64,000 nt of DNA from Cordilura impudica. Taxonomy: Eukaryota > Arthropoda > Insecta > Diptera > Scathophagidae. Position 1 is the stretch's first letter. Every line of letters starts with the position of its first letter. The stretch is taken from positions 235,516,152 to 235,580,151 of the forward strand of contig OY821518.1 of assembly GCA_963682025.1 (NCBI GenBank). The letters are read 5' to 3'. Below the pieces are notes generated by a model. It did not search any database. It saw only the letters and a list, made by a program, of their open reading frames with translations, and was not told the origin of the DNA. Of the stretch, positions 45,130 through 56,984 are shown one piece after another. A program made the position numbers and the translations under genes.

Positions 45130-46243
45130 GGTGGAAAAATAACTATTTGCAATTGTGCCTTGCACAAGAAAGCATAGCATATAGGCCGTACTACCTCAAA
45201 TGCAAAAAGGCTTAAACAAAACAGAACTCTAGAGAACTGATCAGACCCAAATTCGTATCGAGTCTCAACGAGTTAGACAATCTGAGACGAGAAATGCTGA
45301 AACACCTAAAGGTGTGTTTACACTATGTGTATTTTCCATATGTAAATTCAGTTTTACGATCCATACGTAATTCCGTGTGTGTGTCAAAATTGGCGTTTTA
45401 TATACGACTCATAATTTTTGCGTTCAAACGTACATATGTATTTCCGTTTGACATAACCTCTAAATGTAAACAACATCTGATTTAATTTGTGAATTTACAA
45501 AAATTTATTGTTAAAAATAAAGTTATATATTTTATATATTTTTTAATTGTTAATTAATATTAAACAATTTATTTTTCTTTCAATATTAAACTTTATGATT
45601 TACTCTGTTTTTCTTTCGCCACAAGCAGTGTTGTATTTTCATATGTTTGTCTTGCCAAAATAGAACCTGCTCTAATTGAAAAATTTACATATGTCTTGCA
45701 AAATGTGTTTAACATATACAATGTTTGAAAGGGTTCACACTATGTGTACAAATTACACGTGTTAAAAAAACTAAGAAAAACACAAGCAAAACACGTAGTG
45801 TGAACGCAGCTTAAGCAAACCCAATAACGTCTTGAAGCCCAAAGATCAAGACAAGCTTTGTAAGAGAAGCGGAAATGCCTGAATCTACTCCAGTGCGTCT
45901 AGAAATCCAGCAGATAAGCCAAGCTTAGTCGAGGGAATCTGAAACTCCGGAAACGATTCAACAATGTCTTCAGGCCCAACGGATACGACAACCTAACTCC
46001 AGGGAATGTGAAACTCTTGAAACGACTGTAATATCCCTACCAGAAGACTTTTGTAAGTTGGTTTTTCTTTGCAAGAGATGGTACAAAAAGTTGTTCCTAA
46101 CATAACGTACATAAGAATCTCCCTGTTTTTTTCATAGACAATTATTTGTCGCCTGCTCCAGAGTTGGGAACCAGCACAAGCTTTTCGTATATGCACCAGA
46201 AGGAAAAACCAGAATTGCTGTATATCCCCAAGCTCTAGAATAA
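45130..46243 (+). pseudogene. Helitron 2 Rep-helicase protein remnants
   Basis: The first part reads IRIESQRVRQSETRNAETPK. After the MITE it continues RLEAQRSRQAL, EAEMPESTP, SRESETPETIQQ and RQPNSRECETLE, the R/E/T-rich repeat typical of the N-terminal region of many Helitron proteins. It ends with QLFVACSRVGNQHKLFVYAP and a TAA at 46243, helicase motif VI and tail. The whole Rep and most of the helicase are deleted. Stops and shifts are frequent. Confidence 0.72.
45305..45815. mobile_element. MITE inside Helitron 2
   Basis: Ends aaaggtgtgtttacactatg and, inward from the right, TTAAGCTGCGTTCACACTAC. It interrupts the ESQR...-rich Helitron coding remnant, so it arrived later. Confidence 0.7.
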
Positions 46244-46429
46244 CTAAAATTCGTAACTTTTAGACATAAAACACTCAAAATAATCCATGCTAAGTTGTAG
46301 TGGTAAGCATGCGCTCAGCACTTAGCCCCCAATGCACAAATTCCCCAAAAAATGAACAAATTCCCCAAATTTTTAAATAAAAGTCACGTCTTTAAAATCT
46401 GTATTCTTTTCAAATATCGGATGATCTGA

Positions 46430-46690
46430 AAAATAAAATTTGGAAATTAAAATAGGTTGACAACAACTGCGCGGCAGCACTGGTATGGCTGCCAAACGCG
46501 CAGGAGGGGCGCGCGGACGCAGACGCGACGCGGCCACGGAACACAGCTCAGCTAAAATATAGGAATGTTCTGAAAAATATATTTTGGGATTCAAATAAAT
46601 TGACAACTGCGCGGCAGCACGGGTGTAGCTGCCAAACGCACGGACGCGGACACGACTCGCTCCCGGGACCAGCTCAGTGAAAAGTCTTAT
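46430..46690 (+). repeat. GC-rich ~125-bp direct duplication
   Basis: Two copies of a block containing tgacaac, tgcgcggcagcac, gctgccaaacgc and cggacgc...gacacgac. The GC content is far above its surroundings. The first copy is slightly longer. No open frame with recognisable content. Confidence 0.75.
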
Positions 46691-47250
46691 GATAAATGTT
46701 ATCTACGTATGTGCAATAATTACTATACATATACTATAAGCAGTTGCTTAAAGCAACATTGCGGCACAATATTAAACGTCGCATTCATTTTCTGTTTTTC
46801 TTTGACGTCTCTGCTCAATGATGATCACTTATTGAATAAAGTAATTCAATTTTTAAAAGTTCTGATTCCTTTAATTTATAAACGATTCCGTTATATTTGA
46901 TGTTTACAAAATAAATAAAGTTAAAAAAAAAAAAATACTTAAGGCGGTTTCGCAGCTTATTTTTGAAGTATTTTTGCTGTAGCGTCTTATAAAAAAAGTT
47001 CTAAATTAAAAAATCACAAAATTTTAAATTTAAATAAAACATGAATTTGTTCACCCAAAAAACGTGAACATAGGGAATTTTTTCACCATGAACAAGTTCC
47101 CCAATCCCATAAAAATTTTTTGGGAGTAAGTTAATTTTTTTGAGGAATGGTTCATCGGGGACTAAGTACTCAGCGCCTGGTAAGCATAGTGAACCATTTT
47201 TCAAGTCGAAGGCCTTTGGATCCCGGGCAAGACCGGGTAAAAACAGCTAG

Positions 47251-47470
47251 TTTATGAATATAATAAATACTCATAAACCAAATTTGATAACGCATATAAT
47301 CATCTAGATGATAGGGCAATACATCGATACCATATGGGACCCTCTTATGGGATCTAGATCTGAAAATGCACCGATATTCACCAATTTTAATAGCGACCAA
47401 TCGAATAGCTGATTAATGCTTATAAACCAAATTTTATCAAAATATATTTGTATTTGCGACCTGTAGTTTG
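47251..47470 (+). repeat. Diverged fragment of the dispersed 0.8 kb repeat
   Basis: tataataaatactcataaac, aaaatatatttgtatttgcg and acctgtagttt match 35150-35370 in order. It directly follows the Helitron 2 end. Confidence 0.65.
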
Positions 47471-49209
47471 CGAAAATGATTTTGAAATGCGCTATTAATA
47501 AAGGTAAATTAAAAAAGTTGAATTTTGGTACTTTTATATAATAAAACTAATAACTTCGGAATATATATGTATCTTCTTTTCTTTACAGAGGTGCAGGCTT
47601 TGTGTGAGAAATAAAATACTTTTCTGGACTTTTATTTTTATATATTTTTTCCGCATTTTTCAAATTTAAATTTTGAACTTAAAATACTAATTTGATTTGA
47701 AAACAATGTTTCCATCGAAAATTTCAAAACAGTATCATGAAACGCACTAAAAAGCTCTAAATTACAATCAAAATAATCTAACCAATAAAAACAATTTTTT
47801 TATTAAAACTCTTTCTTTCCTTATGTATATTAGTTTTGAATCTCTCCGTGACTGTGTGACTTTGCGTGACTATTTTAAAATTAATTTTTGGTCACAACAA
47901 GTCTATGGACAAAGTTTCAGATCAATTGGATAAGGGGTAATGGGGTTGACCCACGACAGACAGACAGACAGAGAGTACGAGTTAAAAAAAAGAGTTTAAA
48001 AACTATGTGTGTCCGACCACAGGGGAAATGTGTAAACATCTATTTTCACATCCATTAAAATCAAACAGAAAGCATCATCTATGCAAAAAGCTGCAGAGGC
48101 TCAGTTAATATGTACAAAAGATTATTTATTATTATTTATAATTTCAACTGGTTGTTATAGTTGGGGTTGTTAAATTAGCTGATAGTGTTAACTTGTGGGG
48201 TTGTTGAATTATATGTTATACGTTTATATTGTGAAATTTTTAACGTTGTTATAGCAAAGGTTGTTGAATTAGCTGAACAAATTTTATATCATAATTTTTG
48301 CACCAATACACTCATACTTCACACCGTTTTTGCCTTACTTCCTACGCTGTTTTTGTGATTGTATAAAAATAAAAACTTATATGTTTTTGTAATTTGAGAT
48401 CATTAAGTATTTTATGATACTTTTTATATGAATAATAAAGTAAAATATAAAGTACGTCAAATTTTTTTGTTCAGGTCGTGACCCATCTTCAGGTCATAGT
48501 GTTTTTATAAAAAAAAAAAAATACTTTTCTTGTTTGAAATGAATTATTTTAGTAGAAATACTCCATCTAAAATAAAAAGACGTAATTACCTTTAAAAAAC
48601 ATCTGATACTTTAAATAAAATTTGCAAAAAAAAAAGCATGATCATCTGATCAAATCTGTACAATTTTATTTAACGTAAACTGTTGTATTTTACCCGCCCG
48701 TTACACAGGCCACTGCCAGTTGATAGTTACAAACAGCAGCAGAAACTCATAGTGGTATAGGGTATAAAAAGACGCACTTACATACATTATTTCATTATAA
48801 TGGTATAATGAGTTTGTGCTGATATTTGTAACTACGAAAAATATTTGACCTGGAATCACTTTCTGAGTCGATTTAACGATATCTGTCCATCAATGTGTCT
48901 GTCTGTGGTATTACTAAAGTTACTATAGGATTATTCGGTTTTCATTCTACAGCCTTTTAGTACGATTTTCTGTCCAACTAACCCATAAAAGTTGTGATTG
49001 AAGCAATATTTTTATTAATTATAGGCCAGTTGAACTTATAATAAAATCTTATAATCAAATAAGTTCTATCGATATATAGTTAAAATATAGAGTTAAAATA
49101 TGTTCATGTAATTTTGGCGGCCGAAAAAACTTCTGCATAATATAGATCTGTAGCATATCCACTTTATCGAATAACGAAAATCCCCATACTTGCGATCCTT
49201 AGGTTTGTT
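47471..49209. other. AT-rich intron DNA
   Basis: Contains a short (CAGA)n run near 47960 and a 50-bp fragment of the dispersed repeat (48718-48768, ending catagtggtatagggtataa). Nothing else was recognised. Confidence 0.5.
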
Positions 49210-50225
49210 ACGAGGGCGGTCCCAGAGCAACCCGACCGGACGTATAGATGGCGGTAATAGTTTGATAAAAAAATATTTTTTTGGACCATCAAAAGTAAAT
49301 GATCTCAGTGAATTTGTAAACATGAAAAAAATTGGTCACCTTTACGTAATTCCATAGTTCCATTTGAAAGGTCTCAGTCCAACCAATATTAAAGCCGAGC
49401 TAGATTATACTCTGGAGGAGTCTGCTACTTCGTTTACGGCTATAAAATAGTAGCTGGCAGAGTTTCAAAGAGGCCGTACGAGCTGCCCAAACGAACACCG
49501 TAGTGGTCGACCAATTGAGGTGGACACGTCAGAAACGGTTAAGATATCTACAAAATGGTATTGAATGATCATCGGCTGAGGGTGCGTCAGTTAGATAGGC
49601 ATTTCAAAAAGTGCTATCCATCGCATATTGACTGAAAATTTCGAGATTAGAAATCTGTCTGTAAGGTGGATGCCGCGTTTGCTCATAATAGAACAAAAAA
49701 ACGTCGTGAATATGTTTTAATAGAGTATTTGGCTCTGTTTCACTGTAATAAAGTCTAGTTTTTGCATCGATTCGCAGCCATCTGTTTTTTGGAATGAGCG
49801 TGGAATAATTTTTATTGACTATCATCAAAAAGAAAAAACACCCAACGGCGAGTATTATGCTAACTTATTGCAGCGTTTAGGTGATGAAATTAAGGGAAAA
49901 AAAAGGTCGCATTTGGTGAAAAGAAAGTGTTGTTTCATCAAGATAGTGAACCTGTTCACACATCCACATCCGAAATCCATGAATTAAAGTTTGAATTGCT
50001 TCATCACGCACCTTATTCGCCAGATTATTTTCTATTTCCAAACTTGAAAAAATCGCTCGGGGGTAAATGATTTGCCAACAATGAAGAGATAAGACAGCTC
50101 TCACTATAAACAAGATATCGAAGCTATTGAATATCGCTGGGAAAAGTGTATCGAGATAACGAAAACTTTTCTCAAATTTGTTGTGCTTTCTTTGTCAAGT
50201 CGGATTGTTTTGGGATCGCTCTCGT
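49210..50225 (+). mobile_element. mariner element, full-length but degenerate
   Basis: Ends ACGAGGGCGGTCCCAGAGCA and, inward from the right, ACGAGAGCGATCCCAAAACA. Length 1,016 bp. Inside are FHLKGLSPTNIKAELDYTLEE, LAEFQRGRTSCPNEHRSGRP, VFHQDSEPVHTS (a catalytic Asp), ELKFELLHHAPYSPDYFLFP and NLKKSLGG in several frames. It is inactive. It is the same family as the copy at 8877-12240. Confidence 0.88.
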
Positions 50226-50712
50226 GTATCTTTATTATACCGGTAATCTATGTTACCAAAGGTCAATAATTTTATTGTAATTCAATACCAAAAATAACGA
50301 TTTAGACCAAACTGAAACAATTCAAATATATATCCTACTGAGTTTAATTAAATTTATTCATTTTTCCAAAAAAAATTATTCTGGTGGAATTATTGCATTT
50401 TGTTATGGACATCCTCAAATAAACAACTAAACTGATTAAACAACTAAACTGTCATGCACTTTATATTGCTTGCAAAAGTGGCAAGTTTGTGAACTTTTTC
50501 CTCATACTTTGTATGTACCTAGAGACTATGAAAATAAATTACTTCAATTTTGTTGACAGTATTCCAAAGAGCATTGAAACATTAAACCCGTGTACTGTAC
50601 CTTCAGCATAAGTTGAATATAAAATCAAATTTATAAATATCATAAGTCCATTTTCTCAATTCTAATTAAATTCACATACAATGAAGATACTTGTATTATT
50701 AAATTTACTCAC
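50226..50712. other. Right end of the pr giant intron, AT-rich
   Basis: No recognised feature between the mariner and exon 2. Confidence 0.5.
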
Positions 50713-50792
50713 CCGTATAGTTATGACCATGACCATTTGGATTATTGCATTTGCCATAGATTTCAACATTTTCAGCATCACTTAAATGTTTA
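50713..50792 (-). CDS. pr: 6-pyruvoyl-tetrahydropterin synthase, exon 2
   Basis: Encodes [27 protein letters not shown]38 is the expected catalytic Cys, and H44 and H46 of GHGHNY are zinc ligands. Acceptor ttgttttgttcgtag, donor GTGAGT. The intron that follows is 21,054 bp (50712-29659). Confidence 0.94.
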
Positions 50793-50950
50793 CTACGAAC
50801 AAAACAAGCAATTAGAAAATAACCAACAAATATACACATAAATGAAAGTGAAATGATTAATTTTTGCAAATACACACATACAAAAAAAAAACAATGTTGA
50901 TAAAATACAAAACGTAATTAAAAAAATATATTGTGGTTCTGAAATTTTAC

Positions 50951-51018
50951 CTGTGTAAACGATGACAAGCACTGAAGGTTTCTTTGCGGGTTAATAAAGC
51001 AACAGGTTGCTGAGACAT
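50951..51018 (-). CDS. pr: 6-pyruvoyl-tetrahydropterin synthase, exon 1 with start codon
   Basis: The enzyme makes 6-pyruvoyl-tetrahydropterin from dihydroneopterin triphosphate, the second step toward tetrahydrobiopterin and the drosopterin eye pigments, in the cytosol. The exon reads MSQQPVALLTRKETFSACHRLH; H19 is the first zinc ligand. Donor is GTAAAA. The four exons (68, 80, 146 and 210 nt) join in frame to 167 residues, close to known insect lengths, with all catalytic and zinc residues present. The start is the first Met. The gene is convergent with bwa and downstream of XNP on the same strand. Confidence 0.94.
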
Positions 51019-51735
51019 TTTGTGATGAAAAATATTTGTTTTCGATATATATTCTCTAGGTAAAGAAATATCCGCAACGCCAGAAGATTGTAGTTCTGTT
51101 ATTCCTGGTCTTGATTTTTTTTAGTTTAAGCAAGGCCGTAATGTAAATTTTACAAATAAAAGCACGCGTATGTAAAGGATTGTCCTAAAAAATATGATAT
51201 ATTATTGGTTATGTATGTAAATTTTAAATTTTATACTTACAGTCTTTGTTTCAAATATCAATAGCTTTATTTTATATTTATATACTCGATGTATTTGTAG
51301 CAGCTATTTAATGTTTTGTTCGTAGACCTGTGTATTCGTTGCTTTATTTTTACTACAATTGTTTAATCTTTTTGTTGACGTTTCATATTTATTGTTGTGG
51401 TTGTCGGCAAAATAACATTTTCACCACTTAATGTAATTACTCTGTAATTACTCTGTCAAACTAATGTACAAAATTCTGTAAAAGAAGTAACATTGTTATC
51501 GACATTAATCAGTCACTGCATTATCGCCAAAACAGTTTAATATCAGCAATCAATCTTTAGATAGCAGTATACAATTCAATTTGCCTTTCGGTGCTATGTC
51601 AAAACCAACCAATTGTTTCCCGAATTATAAATTATAATTCTAAAGGTAAAGTCTTCATTGCATTTTCGCACGCAAGAATGCAATGAATGACATATACATT
51701 TTACTGTTACCAAGTGTGGAACCATATCCTATAAT
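51019..51735. other. Upstream region of pr
   Basis: Should contain the pr 5' UTR and promoter. No TATA box or initiator was identified with confidence. Confidence 0.4.
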
Positions 51736-52195
51736 CTGCTGCTTACAGAAATTTATTTTCCAACCATGACGTTTGCTCCATCAACTCCTACACCAAGTAA
51801 TCTCATTATATCGATTCCATCTGATTCCAGCATATTTTGTATAGAATTAGCAACAGCTTCAGATGTTCTACTTTCAATCTCCATCAATCTATACAGTGTT
51901 GTTATGATGGAACCCTTTTGCACATTGAAATAATTAATCATAATACAAAGTATTTTCTGCTGTCGGTGGATGTACTTTCATCAATTATTAATAACTGTCT
52001 CCTAAATCTGGTGCCATAAAATTTTTTATCAAAGCAGAGCATTTGCTTCTGTGGAGTCGAATATCTTTTAGACTTATTGATTCTTCTCCTAATGGTTTTC
52101 TTACATCGTCTAGATGGTCAGTACTATTGATAGAACAATGTTCGGATACATATGTGGCAATTCTTAGTTCTCCATTTTCGTGCATTTGTTAAAGT
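51736..52195 (-). pseudogene. hAT-superfamily transposase fragment
   Basis: Minus strand: MHENGELRIATYVSEHCSINSTDHLDD, then LRLHRSKCSALIKNFMAPDLGDS and, after a break, TLYRLMEIESRTSEAVANSI with LLGVGVDGANVMVGK, which has the catalytic Asp of the GxxxDGAxxMxG motif. This pattern is typical of hAT-derived proteins of the ZMYM/KIAA1586 type. Only the first part of the RNase H-like core survives, with frame breaks. No termini were found. Confidence 0.78.
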
Positions 52196-52803
52196 GGATT
52201 TAAAAAAATTTGTAACTGGTATGAGCAATTCACCGTTTTGGGAAACAAAACTTTCGTGTTTTTTTATTCTGCCAACATAATGCTTTCGCAATAACTACAA
52301 AATGCTATGTGCGTTTCCCTGAACTAAATTTAATATAATACTAGATTATATTTTCGTTGACTTTACTCTCTAAAAATATCATCCATTTCCCATTCTTTTT
52401 ATATTTTTGATTATAATTTTTATCTTTTTTGCCATTTAAGCGCACTGGAAATTAATACGTTACACAGAAGCTTCACTTTTCTTAAATTTTTTTTCAAAGT
52501 AAACTATGTTATTTTTATTTTTCGCAACATATATTTTCAAAATTGATTGGTTGCATATTATAGGAGTAAGAAGATATATTTCTAAAAAAACAACTGTTCA
52601 AAAATACCCCTAACTAATTTTACCCCCTAAAATTTACCACAAAAGAAAAAACACTAAAACTAGGGGGAAAATCCCCTAAACTGGCAACGCTGCTCCAGTA
52701 ACATTCACTTTGATTCCCGATCAACAAACATAATAAACGGTATTATCGATATTGTTAGTTGCTGCATTATAACTGAACGTTATAAATTGAAAAATTATCA
52801 GAT
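52196..52803. other. AT-rich intergenic DNA
   Basis: No gene or clear repeat was recognised. Confidence 0.5.
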
Positions 52804-53443
52804 CTGTTCGTTTACTTTCCCAGTAAAAACCGAATTTTCAGAAAGAAAAATTAGTTCTCAAAAACATAAATATCCAAAATAATAAACGAACAGCAATTTG
52901 TAAGAATTTCCAAGCTCATAGAAACAGCTAATTGTAAACACATTTGAAAGTGAAGAAGAAGTGAAACTCTAAATTAAAAAGGAACATACCTTAATTAGAA
53001 GAATTTATTTTATTTAACATGTAAAAATATTCATTGAAACTAATATACATTACCTATTGCTTTTGCAAATAAACATTTATTATGAAAGAAATGGGCAGAT
53101 ACACATAGTTTTTTGGCAAGAACCGGTTTTAAAAGATTAAAATTAATGAAACCTAGTTATTGAATACTTATTTACTTCTAACGTTAATTTCCTCAGAATT
53201 ATTATTTAAACGTTTTGTACAAAAATAAAATTGTAGTAATTTTGCTTTATTTACTTTCTAGCTTGCTAATTCTTACTGGCAAAAATATATCCAGTAAAAA
53301 CTAGCAAGTTTTCAAAAAATTAACTGTCACTTTATGCTCTCATTTGCTCTATTTTACTGGGGTTTTGAAGTAAACGAACAGAATCCAGTAAATTTTGTGA
53401 TAATTTGTACAAATTGTTACAAATTATCGCGTAAACGAACAAA
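52804..53443 (+). mobile_element. 0.64 kb non-autonomous element, copy 2, uninterrupted
   Basis: Begins CTGTTCGTTTACTTTCCCAG and ends with GCGTAAACGAACAAAG. Further TGTTCGTTTAC motifs lie inside. Inverted relative to copy 1. It is the empty site that proves the nested insertions at 1365-5578. Confidence 0.78.
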
Positions 53444-53850
53444 GCTATTAAATTTGTCTAAAATTAACCTTCAGTAACACTCACTTAACTTCCAAATTAG
53501 CAAACAGAATAAATACTTTGATTTCTTTCCATTTATCATGCATTGCTTTTATTATTTTTAATTTGCAAACTATACTCTTTACATATTTTTGTTTTTATCG
53601 TTAAAAAAAGTGTAAATCAAATCATTATAAAATGCCATACTTTTTCGATTAAAATAATGAATAATTTAAACAAAACGAAAATTCATTAAAAATTACTATA
53701 TTAAAATATACTACAAATTTTTATTGTTAAAAAAATAAACATTAACTATATATTGTAAATGTAAATGTAGGTATTTCTAAAAGCTAGAATAGTATAACTA
53801 AATTAAAGTTATACAAGAAATAAATTATAAAATTATTTCAAATAATCATA

Positions 53851-53856
53851 TTTATT
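53851..53856 (-). promoter_or_regulatory. Poly(A) signal AATAAA for XNP
   Basis: Minus-strand AATAAA about 60 bp after the XNP stop codon. Confidence 0.5.
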
Positions 53857-53916
53857 ATGGTACGACTTATTTTAATTCCAATAACTTACTTATAACAAAT
53901 TTCCTTTTTTAACGTT

Positions 53917-54022
53917 TTATTTTTTTAAACGTTTTGATTCAATATCTTTGGACACATGGTCCGTCGCTTTACGTTTTATTGCAGTTTGGATGGGTACTTT
54001 GGTAACGGTGGTGCCACCGCCG
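53917..54022 (-). CDS. XNP: ATRX/XNP-like protein, last exon
   Basis: Follows acceptor tttatttatttccag and completes a split Ser codon. Encodes GGGTTVTKVPIQTAIKRK and ends with SKDIESKRLKK, a basic nuclear-localisation-like tail, then TAA. Confidence 0.78.
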
Positions 54023-54352
54023 CTGGAAATAAATAAAGAATGGTTATATTAATCGAGAAAAAATTATATTTTTAGTTGTGCTAGACCACTTTTATAAAGT
54101 TAAGATTGATCTGTGGTTTTAATTGTTTCATATGAAAATTTAAATGTTTTAGTTTTAGAAAAAATCCTCAGGGGAAAAACTCATTTTAATGAGGGGTATC
54201 TTTGAGGAAAAAGTATATAGTCTAAAAGTTTTTGTAAAGGATAGTCTTTATAATCTGTTTCTATACAAAAAAAAAAATGAACGAGACGAAGAAACTGTCA
54301 TTGAAATCCGATATTCTATTCAAATTGTTTGAAATATTTGCATGGAACTCAC

Positions 54353-56781
54353 CTTTTTGTTGGAGTTCCTATTGCCAACTTTTTATCATTGATATTAGTC
54401 TCTATTATATAGACACCACCCGACCCGGCCGGATTTTGTTTATTATCGACTGGTCTTATATTTACTGTACTCCTTGCGGCATTTGCTATATTTGATGCCG
54501 CCGTTGAAGACGAAGCAGACGCGGGCAAATTCTTTTGCATTTGAGCTAAAGCTTTAGACACATTTGTGACTATTGGTAAGTTTTGACCTGATGCAGATGT
54601 TGTAGATTTTGTTACGATCATAGAGCTATTGGAAGGGTTAGTTTTGGAAATTGAAGCTTTTGTTATTGTGGCCATCGTCGTGGGAGATTGAGATATGGAT
54701 TTAACACTACTTATTATGGGAACTTTCGTACTTGCAGTAACGGTTAAGGAGGAGGACGGTGATGAAAGGGAAGGGGGTAATTTATTTGTATTTTGAATAG
54801 GAGAAGCACGATTTATAACTCTCTTAATTGATGTTAAAGAGGGTAATGGTGTTGTCGTTTGAATTTGACCTGCCGAAGGTTTTTGCAATGTATTTGTCGA
54901 GCTATTTGGTGTGTTTGGAGTAGATAAACGTTGAACATTCGATTTGGCCACAGCAGCTGCTGCAGTTTGTTTGGCTAAGGTAGTGACTTGTTGAGCGGCC
55001 GCAATTTGTTTCGCTGTTGTTATATTTTGCGGTTTCATGGGAGTCTTAACATTTGTGATAGTTAATCCGGCAGGAGTTTTGGGTGTAGCATTTGAAGTGG
55101 ACATGGTTGCTATAGTTGAGGAGCGGTGTAAAGGTGGTATTGGATTATTATTGTTTGCGGGTGGTTTCTTATTATTATTATTGTTAAGTGTTTTATATCT
55201 GGCTAAAATACTATTCTGACTAGCCGTACTATTTCCATTTACGTTAGTTGAATTTAAATTAGCCGAAATCTTAGTACCATTTGTGGGTGTAGATTGCACT
55301 GGGCTCGTTCTTCTTACGGTGGTGTTGTTGCTTTGTATAAGTTTATTAATTTGTATATTCTGTGCTGTGGTAGTAGTATTAGTCTTTGATGTTATATTTT
55401 GTGTTTGTTTATTATTTGGTGCATTATTTTTTAGGGCAGTCAATGAAATACTGGGTGGTAAATCATTTAATTGCTTTGATATGCTTGTTGTTCCTGGTGG
55501 TGATGATGTGGGTATTATTTGCATTTCCGATGAAGATTTGTTAGATGATTTGGGATAAACAATACCCATATTTAATGGAGAATTTGGTTTATTAGATGAT
55601 TTGTCTATACCCTTAGAATTTGGATATAAAATACCCATATTTAATGATCTAGCTTCCGCTTGAAGTGATGCTTTGCTAGATCCACTTGAAGCATTACTGC
55701 TAAGATTTAGGGAAGACTTTTGATTCACTTTTTGATTCGCGTGCAATACGGGAGGAGTTGATACATTTGTAGGCGATTTCATTGATTTGGGATTTTGTGT
55801 AAAATTGTGTTTAGGATGATTGCTATTATCCCCATCATTTTTCTTTTGTTGCGTTACACTTGAAGAATTAGACCCTGCACCCGTTGAGTCTGATCGTCTA
55901 TAATTTATTAAGTCATTGTTATTTGTAGACCTCCCCGAATTAGCACTCATCATTGAATTGTTCGATGTTGATGATGAAGTTGTTGACGATGATTTTCCTT
56001 TATGGGACTGTTCCGCTGCAGAGGGAGTATTTCTTGAATTTGGTATTGATTGTTGTTGTGGTGGCTGTTGTTGAGGCAAATAAGCTGGAGGTCCTGGATA
56101 TAAACCCAATACCGAACCACCTTTAGATCCTCCCGGCAAATTTGTGTTTTTATTATTCGAATTTCCTTGTTTTGAATTCTTTCCTTTTGATTTATCCAAG
56201 ATAGTTGATCCTGACGATGATAACCCAAAATCACCCGTGTAGTTATACATACTTGGAAATGACCCTCTCAGCGATTGAGTATATTGTTCAAATGCCGATA
56301 AAGCCGCCGGTGAATTACTCGCACTTGTTAAGCCACCCGCTGCCAAACTACTCGCAGATGTTGTTGGTAAATTCGTTTGCATCGCCGAAGGCGAAGAAGT
56401 ATACATTGATGCTGAATTTGTTAAATGTTGTAGCGCTGCACTGCTGCTACTTAAACTACTTGGCATATTTAAGGCAGCTGCGGAGGCTCCTAAGCTTTGT
56501 AAAGCGGATGAACCTAAACCATACATACTTAAATCTCCCAATGCTGTTAGGGGGTTCGGTGGAACTGTTGATGCTGTTGCAGCCGTTGGCATTCTTCCAC
56601 CGCCCCCACCACCAATTCCTGGCATTTGGGAGTATGGATTGAGATCAGCATAACTACTACCGAGATTTTTATAATAATTGAACATTTCAATATATTGTTG
56701 GGTAGTAGCGTTATTGTTTTGTCCCAATAGAGACTGTAAGAATGGTGGACCAAAACCTCTGTAGTTATAAAGGGGGGACAT
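54353..56781 (-). CDS. XNP: ATRX/XNP-like protein, long low-complexity exon
   Basis: A 2,429-bp exon coding about 809 residues. It begins at acceptor ttttttcgtatag in phase with the preceding exon (MSPLYNYRGFGPPFLQSLLG) and ends at donor GTGAGT. Composition is dominated by Ser, Asn, Thr, Ala and Gln, with runs such as GGGGGG, QQQPPQQQ and NNNN. It has repeated short themes like LNMGILYPNSKG and LNMGIVYPKSSNK, and no catalytic domain. The only hydrophobic, ordered-looking part is the first 40 residues (QQYIEMFNYYKNLG). It most likely forms a long disordered C-terminal tail on the remodeller. It could alternatively be read as a separate gene starting at its Met, but the splice phase on both sides favours one transcript. 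Confidence 0.78.
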
Positions 56782-56984
56782 CTATACGAAAAAAGCAATT
56801 TTATTAAATAATATCAAAAATGTTTATTTGTATATTCAAGGTACATGCTAAATTAAGAAATTTAATTTTTAAAAGATACATAAGAAATAAAACAAATTTT
56901 AAGTTTCCTAACAAGAATCTGAGGAAATTGTCTTTTGAAACTTAATACGATTACATTATTTGAGTGCTTAAAAACATTTCTACC

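Larger units (their letters stand above)
44012..47250 (+). mobile_element. Helitron 2, inserted A|T
   Basis: Begins TCTATATATATAAAATTCAT and ends with hairpin CCCGGGCAAGACCGGG, then taaaaacagCTAG. Flanks are A (44011) and T (47251). It contains a tandem array, degraded Rep-helicase coding sequence on the same strand, a MITE and a GC-rich duplication. Confidence 0.88.

Noticed and set aside
55037..56642. Long + strand frames opposite the XNP tail exon
   Set aside because: Antisense shadows of a Ser/Asn/Gln-rich coding exon; the minus frame has matching splice phases on both sides.
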